Below are positions 36,049-44,492 of a stretch of 64,000 bases of DNA, piece after piece. A program made the position numbers and the translations under genes. Origin of the DNA: CBDHDJ01 sp965261645 (GTDB lineage Bacteria; Pseudomonadota; Alphaproteobacteria; SHVV01); assembly GCA_965261645.1 (NCBI GenBank), contig CBDHDJ010000003.1:1240001-1304000 (forward strand), in the 5' to 3' direction. The notes below the pieces were generated by a model. The model worked only from the letters and a program-made list of their open reading frames with translations, was not told the DNA's origin and did not search any database. The first letter of the stretch is position 1, and every line of letters begins with the position of its first letter.

Positions 36049-37825
36049 ATGTCTACCGCACAGAATGCCGTTACGGTCGAGCCCGGCAATAGTTCCGCCA
36101 CGATCCGCGCCCGGGTGGGTGCTAGCGCTATCGACAAGGTGACCCGGCTGTTCTCAGCTGGACTTGCCGATATTTTCACCGAGACGCTGCAGAATTCACG
36201 CCGTGGCGGGGCCTACCGCATTGCCGCAACCATTGAACAAGACGACGATTTCACCCGCGTCACCCTCACCGACGACGGCGCCGGGATTGCCGATCCCGCC
36301 GTCCTGCTGACCTTCGGCGAAAGCAACTGGAAAGCCGGCATCGCCGAGGCCGAAGATCCCGCCGGCCCTATCGCGCCGGGGCTGCACCCTGCGCTGGCGT
36401 CTCCCCGGCGGGGACCCAAGCCCCGGCTACCGCCTGACGTTCGAGCCCGCCCACTTTCTTGGCCGCGATGTGGCCCATGTCGTCCCGGACGACAGCGCCC
36501 CCTGGCCCCATGGAACCGCTGTCACCTTCGAGGCGTCCGAGGCACCCCACGCGGTGCGCGCTTTCCTCGAGACCGCCGCGCGGCATTATCCCCTGCCGGT
36601 CACCATCGACGGCGAGACCGTCGAGCGCCGCGCCTTCCTCGACGGCGCGCTCCATGTGGAACCTTGGAAGGGCCTCGTGTTCGGCGTCTTCAAGGACAGC
36701 CATGCGGGCTACCGCGTCGCCGACGTCAACTTCCATGGCCTGACCCTGCCGGTGCGCCTGCCCCAGGTCGACACCGTGGAAGGCGGTGTCTGGTCGGCAC
36801 GGGCCGACATCGACTCCTGCCCCGATCTGGAACTGGTATTGCCGGCGAGGAAAGAGGCGGTAGAGACCCCGTTTCTGGAAGAGATGCGCGAGGCCGCGCG
36901 GCTTGCCGTCTACCGCGCCATGGCGCACGCCGATCCGGCCCCGCGGGTTGCCTGGACCGACTGGCACAAGGCGAAAGAGGCGGGGATCGAGATGCCGGAG
37001 CCGCCCGCCTAGCTGCGTCCCTGGCGTCCCGGTATTGCCGATACCGACTATTGGGACGAGCGGTCCGCCTTCGCAGGCGTAGGCACCGACGTTCTGGTGA
37101 TGCAGGCCGACCCCGAGCCGCCCGAGGCCCAAGCGCTCCATCGCGCCCTCGGCCTTACCGGGCTCCAGGGCGGATCGGAACGCACGCTCAAGCTGTTCGC
37201 CCCCGAGCCGCGGTTCGATGATTATCTCTGGTACGACGCGCTTGTGCGCGTCACCGGCATCGAGACCCTTGTTACCGTGGATGGCGCCGTCCGTTCACTG
37301 GATTACTTCACCAACCGGGAGAACGCCGGCGAGCCGGAACGGCCCGAGACCATCGTGATGCACCTGAACGTTCTGCATCCGCCCAAGTCCCCGCGCCATT
37401 GCTTCCGCAAATGCGACGCCATCGCCGTTCCCGCCGATCTCGCATTCGCAGGCGAGGCTTGGTCATCGATCCATGACGCTCTGCCCCTGGTGACGGCGGA
37501 CAGCGGCATCGCGCCCGAGGAACTCGCCCGATTGTTGCGCGCCGCATACTTCAGCCCCAGCGACGACGCGGATGCGGACTCCTGGGAGACGCAACTCACC
37601 CGCTTCGAGGAAGACGCCCTGCATATGTCGCTCAAGCTGTTGTGCTCGGTCGAGGAAGCCCGCCAGCGCACCATCGCCGATGCGGTATGGCGGGAAATCT
37701 ATTGGCTCATGCCGCGCGACCGCATGGTCACCATCGTGGCGCGCGGCGGCAAGGTCAGCGTCGATATCGGACCCGTATGCACGGAAGCCGCAACCGATGC
37801 CGTCACCGGGGAGGCGGCGCAATGA
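36049..37825 (+). pseudogene. GHKL-type ATP-binding protein (HSP90/MORC-like ATPase), deletion plus amber codon
   Basis: The N-terminal Bergerat fold has TETLQNSRRGGA (N box), LTDDGAGIADP (DxGxG) and LLTFGESNWK. Just after EDPAG (about 36362) roughly six expected residues are missing and the frame shifts, continuing LSRRGCTLRW, YRLTFEPAHFLGRDVAHVV and on to EMPEPPA. There TAG (37010-37012) interrupts, and the same frame goes on LRPWRPGIADTDYWDE to 37825. The whole would be about 590 aa. Two independent lesions imply an inactive gene. It starts the post-terminator operon of the backbone. Confidence 0.82.
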
Positions 37826-38322
37826 CCCACTATACCGTCTGTTGCGGCTACGCATCCCACTGCCACAACACTGTAACGGTCGAAGCCGATACCCTCGACG
37901 AGGCGCTGGAAAAGGCCATCGAGCAAGCTGGCGACGACCCCCACTGGAAGTCCGCAGATTATTGCGGCTCAACATTTGTCGATGCCATTGCCGAGGGTGA
38001 GGAGGCCGACCCCTGGGGCGACACCGCGATCCCCGTTCCGGACCATTTCACTGAGAAAGGCGAGCCGCCCGTGGTCACCCTGACCGGCCTCCGCCCACCC
38101 GGCGGCATCGATGTCGCGGGCGGCACTGTCCGTATTCGTTTCATTGAACACGCCGGCACCGTCACGACGGAAGTCACCGATCCGCCGGCCCCGCCGGGCA
38201 ACAAGCCTCTCGTCACCGTCCGCCGCAGAGCCGATGGCGCTCCGGATGTGACCGTCAGCGGCGGCCGTGCACGCGTGCTCATTCTGCATACCGGCGACAC
38301 CGGACCGCCGCCGGACGGTTGA
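37822..38322 (+). CDS. Hypothetical backbone protein
   Basis: 166 aa, unknown. The N-terminal half (MTHYTVCCGYASHCHNTVTV, DEALEKAIEQAGDDPHWK) looks like a compact alpha/beta domain with Cys residues. The C-terminal half is Pro/Gly-rich beta sequence. The ATG overlaps the ATPase stop (ATGA), so it belongs to that operon. Confidence 0.6.
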   Translation: MTHYTVCCGYASHCHNTVTVEADTLDEALEKAIEQAGDDPHWKSADYCGSTFVDAIAEGEEADPWGDTAIPVPDHFTEKGEPPVVTLTGLRPPGGIDVAGGTVRIRFIEHAGTVTTEVTDPPAPPGNKPLVTVRRRADGAPDVTVSGGRARVLILHTGDTGPPPDG

Positions 38323-38451
38323 TCGCCAACGGCATTCGTCCATCGCAAACCGCCTGCCTTGCGCCACCCCGGGCCGGGACCGGTTTCCGGCCCGGCGCGG
38401 ACGCCCGGGCCGCGGGCGCATCCCGATGACCGATATTCGAGAGGACCATCC

Positions 38452-38889
38452 ATGAAACTGCTCACCGAAGAACAGCGCACGAAGCTGCTTGCAAATGGGA
38501 CCCGAAGGGGGGCCGACCACAAGCCCGTGGTCAAGTGGTTCAATGCTGGCGGGACCGGCACCTGGCTGCTGTCGGAACTCGATCCCGAATACCCTGACCA
38601 ATGTGGATTCGGCCTGGCTGATTTGGGCTTCGGCACACCCGAATCAGGGTCAATCGGTCTGCTTGAATTGACCGAATACCGGGGACCCTTCGGGCTCGGC
38701 ATAGAGCGCGATATTCACTTTACCGCAGCCTTTTCCCTATCCATTTACGCAGAAGCCGCGCGCGCCGCGGGGCATATCGTCGAATCGGGACCCGAACTCG
38801 AAGCCGCTGCCCGCATTCTCGCCGGCGAGCCTGCAGACCCAGCAGCTTCGGCAAAGCCGGCGAACCGGCCTGAGGGACGGAAACCGTAA
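38452..38889 (+). CDS. DUF2958 domain protein
   Basis: 145 aa. The DUF2958 pattern is complete: MKLLTEEQRTKLLANG, KPVVKWFNAGGTGTWLLSELDPE, CGFGLADLGFGTPE, LGIERDIHFTA. The family is found on plasmids and ICEs; its function is unknown. Start at 38452, shortly after GAGAGGACC (SD-like). An Ala/Pro-rich tail is specific to this copy. Confidence 0.85.
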   Translation: MKLLTEEQRTKLLANGTRRGADHKPVVKWFNAGGTGTWLLSELDPEYPDQCGFGLADLGFGTPESGSIGLLELTEYRGPFGLGIERDIHFTAAFSLSIYAEAARAAGHIVESGPELEAAARILAGEPADPAASAKPANRPEGRKP

Positions 38890-39100
38890 GCGGCAGAACA
38901 GCGTTCCACCGCCGCTAACCCTGAACGGCGTCACCGCGACCGCTTCCCGGCCGCGCTCCACGAACCCTGCCCGGACACGAGCCAAGCGACAGGCCGGCGA
39001 GAGCCGGTGTCGAAGCCAGGGGCTGGGCAAAGGCGCGGGCCGTCCGTGGGGCCGTCCGCGCCGCAATTCATCCATCCCACCTGCCAGCCTGGAGCATGCC

Positions 39101-40126
39101 ATGACCGACCCCGATACCATCTCCGCCGATTACTCGCTGCGCCCGAGCGAACTCGCCAGCACCCTGGCGCTGCTTGTCGAAGCCCGTCAACCGGTGGTGG
39201 TATGGGGAGCTCCAGGGTGCGCCAAGAGTCAAATCGCCCAACAGGTCGCGGCGCAAGCCGGCCGTGAGTATGTGGATGTCCGCGCCCTTCTGTTGGACCC
39301 GGTCGATCTGCGCGGCATCCCGTGGCGCGACAGCGCCGACCGCACCCGCTGGGCGCCGCCCGCTTTCCTGCCGCCCTCGGACGCGGACGGAAGCTGGCTG
39401 ATCAACCTGGAGGAACTGCCCTCGGCCCTGCCGATGGTGCAGGCCGCCCTGTACCAGCTCGTGCTCGACCGCAAATGCGGCGAGTACGAACTCCCCGAGG
39501 GTGCCGCGTTGATCGCCTGCGGCAACCGCGAGGGCGACCGCGGCGTTGTCCACCGCATGCCGACGCCGCTCGCCTCGCGCTTCGTCCATCTGGAGATCCG
39601 GGTCGATGCGGCGGACTGGTGTTCCTGGGGCGCGGCGAATGGAATCGCGGCCGAGACTCTCTTTTTCATCCAAATGCGGCCCGAGCTGTTGCACGCCTTC
39701 AACCCCCAATCGACGGAAAAGGCCTTCCCGTGTCCGAGGACTTGGGAAATGGTCTCGAACATCGTGCACCGCCGCAACGGCCTCGATCCGGTGGCCGAGC
39801 GCGCCCTGTTCCGGGGCACCGTCGGCGAGGCCGCGGCGGTCGAGTTCTCGGCCTTCTTGCACGTCTGGCACGAACTGCCCCATACCCGCACCGTCATCGA
39901 CGACCCCGAGGGCGCCGTGGTCCCCGACAACGCCAGTGCGCTGATCGCGCTCTGCGGTTCGCTCTACAGGATGGCCGACGACATCAATCTCGGCGCCATC
40001 GTCACCTATGCCACGCGCCTCCGGCGCGAGGTCGGCGAGTTCCTCGTCGGCTCCTGCATCCGCCGCGAGCCCGCGCTCCAGCACACCCAGGCCTTCATCC
40101 AGTGGGCCGCCACCAAAACCCGCTGA
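39101..40126 (+). CDS. MoxR-type AAA+ ATPase
   Basis: 341 aa. Walker A GAPGCAKSQ (residues 36-44), the MoxR segment LDPVDLRGIPW, Walker B-like WLINLEEL (about 99-106), a sensor 1-like IACGNREGDRG, and ASRFVHLEI arginine-finger region. MoxR ATPases work with VWA-domain partners as chaperones that remodel proteins or insert metals. Here the VWA partner is encoded two genes downstream (41062-43841). GCCGGCGAGAGCC upstream matches the parB leader. Confidence 0.88.
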   Translation: MTDPDTISADYSLRPSELASTLALLVEARQPVVVWGAPGCAKSQIAQQVAAQAGREYVDVRALLLDPVDLRGIPWRDSADRTRWAPPAFLPPSDADGSWLINLEELPSALPMVQAALYQLVLDRKCGEYELPEGAALIACGNREGDRGVVHRMPTPLASRFVHLEIRVDAADWCSWGAANGIAAETLFFIQMRPELLHAFNPQSTEKAFPCPRTWEMVSNIVHRRNGLDPVAERALFRGTVGEAAAVEFSAFLHVWHELPHTRTVIDDPEGAVVPDNASALIALCGSLYRMADDINLGAIVTYATRLRREVGEFLVGSCIRREPALQHTQAFIQWAATKTR

Positions 40127-40153
40127 CACCAGTTCACTCAGGAGACCAACGCC

Positions 40154-41065
40154 ATGAACCTCACCCATGACGCCATGCTCGTCAGCCTCAGGATCAACAG
40201 CTGGTCCGGCAGGCTCTACGACCGCCAGGCGAGCCAACAGGTCGCTGTCCATAACGACGCCGACACCAACGCCGGGCGCTACAACAAACGCCTCCTGCCC
40301 AAACAGGCCTTTGCCGCGCTGGCCGCGACCATGAACAATGCAAGGACCAGTCACAATGCCAATACCTTGCCCTGGGACGACCAGGGCGGCCGCCTGCTCA
40401 CCGTTGCCAACTACGACCGCTACACCGCGGCGCTGGACTCGTTGGTCGAGCGCATGGTGCGCGAGCGCGCCCGCTTCATCGAGGACTACGACGATTACGT
40501 CGACCAGGCCCGCCTCGACCTCGGCCGGCTGTTCCGCCTCGAAGACTATCCCGGCACAGAGGCGCTTCATGGCAAGTTCGCCATTCGCTACCGCATCGTC
40601 CCGGTCCCCGACGCGCGCCACTTCATGGCCGACCTGGCCCAGGGCGAGACCGAGCGGGTCAGGCGGGACATCGAGCAACAGGTCCGGACCCGCCTCAACG
40701 ATGCTCAGCGCGATCTCTACCGGCGCCTGGGCGAGGCGGTCGAGCGTGTCGGCGAACGCCTGCGCGAGGACGAGAACGGCAAGCCGCTGGTGTTCCGCGA
40801 CAGCCTGATCGAGAACATCAGGGAACTGGTCGATGTGGTGCCCCGGCTCAACATCTTCGCCGACGACGATCTGACCATGCTCTGCAGGGAGGTGAAGGAA
40901 AAGTTCGCCGGCATCGAGCCGGACGCCCTGCGCCCCTCGGGACGCTTCGATCCCAACCTCCGCCGGCAGGTCAAGCGCGACGCCGATGCGCTCAAGGCGC
41001 AATTCGCAGGCTACTTCGCGCCCGCCGCCCCGGACGGGCACATCCCAAACAGGGAAGCAGCATGA
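40154..41065 (+). CDS. Backbone protein, DUF3150-like
   Basis: 303 aa. HDAMLVSLRINSWSGRLYDRQAS at the start, then a largely helical, charged protein (RVRRDIEQQVRTRLNDAQRD, LRREVKEKF-type CREVKEKFAGI). It lies between a MoxR ATPase and a VWA protein, the position occupied by DUF3150 proteins in phages and plasmids. That assignment rests on context and general resemblance. The last codon overlaps the next ATG. Confidence 0.55.
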   Translation: MNLTHDAMLVSLRINSWSGRLYDRQASQQVAVHNDADTNAGRYNKRLLPKQAFAALAATMNNARTSHNANTLPWDDQGGRLLTVANYDRYTAALDSLVERMVRERARFIEDYDDYVDQARLDLGRLFRLEDYPGTEALHGKFAIRYRIVPVPDARHFMADLAQGETERVRRDIEQQVRTRLNDAQRDLYRRLGEAVERVGERLREDENGKPLVFRDSLIENIRELVDVVPRLNIFADDDLTMLCREVKEKFAGIEPDALRPSGRFDPNLRRQVKRDADALKAQFAGYFAPAAPDGHIPNREAA

Positions 41066-41451
41066 TGGCCGCCCATGCCAGCTCGGAATCCGCCCGGCGC
41101 GTCAGCGACTGCGTGACCGCGCTGCTGCGCGACCAGCCCTTCTTCGGCAGCCTGGCATTGCGCCTTCCGATCCGCCCCGACGCAACCCGCGAGACCCTTG
41201 CCAGCGACGGCAAGGACATTCGCTACGCGCCCCAATGGGTGGCGGACACCGATGCCGACCGGATCAAGACCGCGCTGGCGCGCGTGGTCCTGGCCTGTGC
41301 GCTCAAGCATCACACCTGGCGGGGTGGACGCGACCCGGAGCGGTGGCAACGGGCCTCGCAGTTGGTCACCCACGGCCTGCTGCGCGATGCGGGCTTCGTC
41401 CTGCCGCCCGAGGCCGAAGCCTGGGACGGCATCAGCGCCGAGCAGGCCTAC

Positions 41452-42895
41452 CAGCCCGTTGATTAACTGGCTTTTTCCGGCTCTCACTCCCAGATGAGGA
41501 ATGCGGCGGCGAAAGCCGTCTGGCCGCTTTGCGAGCCCCCCCGTGCCACCAGCATGGCCCCGGTGGGCGTGAGCAGAACGAAAATACCGCCATATCCGCC
41601 CGCCACGGCCTCCCGCGGGGTGCCGGCGCCGATGAGCTGGCGCATCAGTAACGATAGATTGTGGCCGGCGACGTGGAGCAGGTATCGCTTGTGCACATTC
41701 TCTCGCCCGCGCAGCCAGGTTCGTCGCATGCCGCCACGATCGAGGTTGTGGGCAAAGCAGCGCTCGACGATCTCGGCGCGCAGCTTGAAGGCCTCGCGGG
41801 CGACCCCGGACTTGAGCCGCGCACGGTTATTGGTGACCGCGCGCCGCGCCGCCTCATCACCGTGCCAGCGCGAAAAGCCGGTCTGCTTGGGCGCCGCGAT
41901 CCTGGTCTTCCAGGGACTGTCGTTCAGAGCCCTCAAGACCGCCCGTGAGTGATAACCTTTGTCGGCGACGCATTCGGCCGGGTCCTCCGATGTCGGTGCC
42001 GCATCCACCGCCTCGAGGTTTGCCTCGGCCTTCGCCAGGGTCTTGGAAAGCGTCGTGGTGTCGCCCTCATCGGCCGGGTGCAGCTCGGCCGCCACCACCG
42101 CGCCGGTGTCCAGATCCACCGCGTGCTCGGGCTTGTAGGCCAGATGCGTCGTGCCGTCCTTCATCTTGGCGATCTTGGCCTCGGGGTCGCTCTTCGAAAC
42201 CCAATCCGTGTTGGAAAGCTTCTTGCCCTTGCGCTTCCGGTCCAGACGCGCCAGGTCCTCGGCCGTGGGTGTCTCGACCCCGCTTTCCCGGGCCAGGCGC
42301 TCCAGCATCTCCCGGTAGCCTTCGCCGTTGTCGCGCCGCACGATGTTCCGCAGCGCCGCGTTGGCCTCCATGGTCGAGGCATCGACGCCGATGCGCTCGC
42401 CCTTGATCAGCCCCGCCTCGGCGATCAGCACCAGAACCCAGTCGAAGACCGCCGCGTGGACTTCATGGGGCAGGCGCGTGCGGCTCCGTGACAGCCAGGA
42501 ATGGTCCGGTACCCGATCACGGCTCCCCAGTCGCAGGAACGCCCGCAGCGAAAGCGAGTCCGAGCAGCGCCACTCCAGACCGCGCTCGCTGTCGATGCCC
42601 TCAAAGTAGCCCACCAGGTGCATCCGGAAATAGCGCCCGGGCGGCACCGAGGGCGCGCCCATCCGGACCGCGTAATAAGGCCGGCAGCTCGCCTCGGCAA
42701 AGGCGTCGAAGCCGCCCTCGATCAGCACCGACTGCAAGCGGTCATAAAACACATGACCCGGAGAGCGCGGCATCTCCGACCAGCTCACCATCAGGTCCCC
42801 CTGACCATCCTTCTGCCGTCCCATCGCCATCGGCAAATCCCCCTGCAAATCAGGGAACCAGAGAATCAGACGGCGCCGACTTAATCAACGGGCTG
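41452..42895 (-). mobile_element. IS1182-like element, copy A (1444 bp)
   Basis: The termini CAGCCCGTTGATTAA face each other. The flanks are CTAC (41448-41451) and CTAA (42896-42899), a 4-bp duplication with one later change. It is nearly identical to copy B at 56360-57803, which has the same length and a perfect GTAA duplication. Confidence 0.92.
41484..42848 (-). CDS. IS1182-like DDE transposase, intact copy
   Basis: 454 aa. N-terminal DUF772-type region (VPPGRYFRMHLVGYFEGID, LRAFLRLGSRDRVPDHSWLSR), then GERIGVDASTMEAN (first Asp), YKPEHAVDLDTGAVVA, VADKGYHSRAVLRAL (second Asp) and the C-terminal FKLRAEIVERCFAHNLDRGGM with the catalytic Glu. No defects seen. It can serve as the reference for the nonsense-mutated copy at 56392-57756. 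Confidence 0.9.
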   Translation of the reverse strand: MQGDLPMAMGRQKDGQGDLMVSWSEMPRSPGHVFYDRLQSVLIEGGFDAFAEASCRPYYAVRMGAPSVPPGRYFRMHLVGYFEGIDSERGLEWRCSDSLSLRAFLRLGSRDRVPDHSWLSRSRTRLPHEVHAAVFDWVLVLIAEAGLIKGERIGVDASTMEANAALRNIVRRDNGEGYREMLERLARESGVETPTAEDLARLDRKRKGKKLSNTDWVSKSDPEAKIAKMKDGTTHLAYKPEHAVDLDTGAVVAAELHPADEGDTTTLSKTLAKAEANLEAVDAAPTSEDPAECVADKGYHSRAVLRALNDSPWKTRIAAPKQTGFSRWHGDEAARRAVTNNRARLKSGVAREAFKLRAEIVERCFAHNLDRGGMRRTWLRGRENVHKRYLLHVAGHNLSLLMRQLIGAGTPREAVAGGYGGIFVLLTPTGAMLVARGGSQSGQTAFAAAFLIWE

Positions 42896-43631
42896 CTAAG
42901 ACCGGCTGCCGGAACCGCCGGACGATGGTGCGGACCAGAATGGCGCCACGCCGTCCGGGAACGGAGATGGCAACGGAAGCGCGGACGACCCGCAACCCAG
43001 CGACGGCGGTGACGATCAGAACGCTCCGTCCGATCCAACCGATGACGGCAGTCCGCAAGACCAGGACGAACCGGGATCGGGCAGCGGCAGCGCGGGCTCG
43101 AAACCATCCGGGCAAATGCCCGCCAGCCACGACCCTTGCGGCACCGGCGAAGTCATGGACGCGGACGAGCGCCGCGACGACGCCACCGGCCAGTGCGACG
43201 AATCGCCTCTGGACACACCCGCCGAAGAGCAGGCCTGGGACGAGGCCATGCACCAGGCCGCGAGCCTCGCCAGGGCGCAAGGCAACGCGCCGGGCGCCGT
43301 CGAAGAGACGATCCGCCACGCGCACCGGAGCATCCTCGACTGGCGGTCGCTATTGCGCCGCTACATGACCGATGCCGCGCGCCGCGATTATAGCTGGAGC
43401 GTTCCCAACCGGCGCTTCATCGACAGCGGCCTCTATCTGCCCTCGATGCACTCGGAGGGCATCGATACCATCGCCATCAACATCGACACTTCCGCCTCGC
43501 TGCCGGGCGAGACGCTGGCCCTGTTCTGGGCCGAGGTCCGCGAGATCGCCGCCGAACTGCAACCGGACAGCATCTACGTCCTTCAGGTCGACGCGGTGCT
43601 GCAGGACGCGGCCGAGTATTCCGCCGGCGGC

Positions 43632-44246
43632 CTACCGGACAGCATCGCGATCAAGGGCCGCGGCGGGACCGATTTCCGGCCCGGCTTCGCATGGCTCCAT
43701 GAGCAAGGGGTGCGTCCAGGCTGCTGCCTCTACCTCACCGACATGGAATGCGACAGCTACCCCGAGACCGAGCCCCCCTATCCCGTGGCCTGGGTCAATT
43801 GGTCTCCGGCCGGAGGGCCGAACCGCGAACCCTGGGGCTAGCGCATCGACATCGGACCGGCATGACACCGCGGCTGGTTGCCGTCGGCCGTCGGCCGGAT
43901 GCAGCAGGTAATCGGGTTCACAGCTCTCCAACAGGGAAGAGGTTCGATCGTCCAGCAGCAGTTCCATACACAGGTTTTCGGCCCTGCGGCCCTCCTGCCA
44001 TTCATCCCATTCGAACACCCAAACCCTGAACCGCGGCAGTTTGCGCGCCGCCTTGAGCCCGGCGGAATGAAGCTTTTGGAGAAGAGGGTCCGTGTCCACA
44101 CTATCCGGCGGCCAGTCTTCGAACGTGAGGATCAATCCCTTGGCTTTGGAACTGCCCGGGTCGAATCCGGAAGGGATTTCATCGGCGAGAGGACCGATAG
44201 AGAAGAACACGGACAATGCAACGAAGATGACGAGAGTTCGGTTCAT
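43632..44246 (-). CDS. Putative secreted protein, antisense to the end of the VWA gene
   Basis: It starts MNRTLVIFVALSVFFSIGPLADE, a good Sec signal peptide with an AGGAACC ribosome site before it. Then come LILTFEDWPPDSVDTDP and LLDDRTSSLLESCEPDYLLHPA. Up to about 43870 the reading looks like a genuine small periplasmic protein. The last 70 codons overlap the VWA gene on the other strand and may not be real coding. Function unknown. Confidence 0.5.
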   Translation of the reverse strand: MNRTLVIFVALSVFFSIGPLADEIPSGFDPGSSKAKGLILTFEDWPPDSVDTDPLLQKLHSAGLKAARKLPRFRVWVFEWDEWQEGRRAENLCMELLLDDRTSSLLESCEPDYLLHPADGRRQPAAVSCRSDVDALAPGFAVRPSGRRPIDPGHGIGGLGLGVAVAFHVGEVEAAAWTHPLLMEPCEAGPEIGPAAALDRDAVR

Positions 44247-44492
44247 CCAGGTTCCTGTCCGCCAACCCCGGGGCAAGCGCATCGGCATCGTGCCGGCCTG
44301 ATACCGCGGACCGCGCCCGCATAATCCTCCATATCCGTGCCCCCGTCCGCAAGGAGGCGGGTTGCGCCCGGACCGGGTGAACCGGGGCCGGGAGAGCGAG
44401 GACACCGGCTTTCGGCACCACCCGGCCCTTCGCCGGAGCTGTAAGGCCCCGGCCACAGCTCCGGCCCGACCATTCTAATTGGGAGACAATTC

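Larger units (their letters stand above)
41062..43841 (+). pseudogene. Metallopeptidase-like/VWA (DUF2201) protein, interrupted by an IS1182-like element
   Basis: Codons 1-130 (41062-41451: LLRDQPFFGSLALRL, then CALKHHTWRGGRDPERW) are the DUF2201 N-terminal domain, where a H-x-x-x-H-like helix is expected. The other part (42900-43841) has an acidic low-complexity linker, LDWRSLLRRYM, and the VWA MIDAS motif IDTSAS, then GGTDFRPGFAWL. Excision of 41452-42899 joins GCCTAC to GACCGG in frame and gives 443 aa. Partner of the MoxR ATPase. Confidence 0.85.

Noticed and set aside
39068..41041. 657-codon minus-strand frame
   Set aside because: Mirror of the AAA+ and DUF3150-like genes, which show clear motifs on the plus strand.
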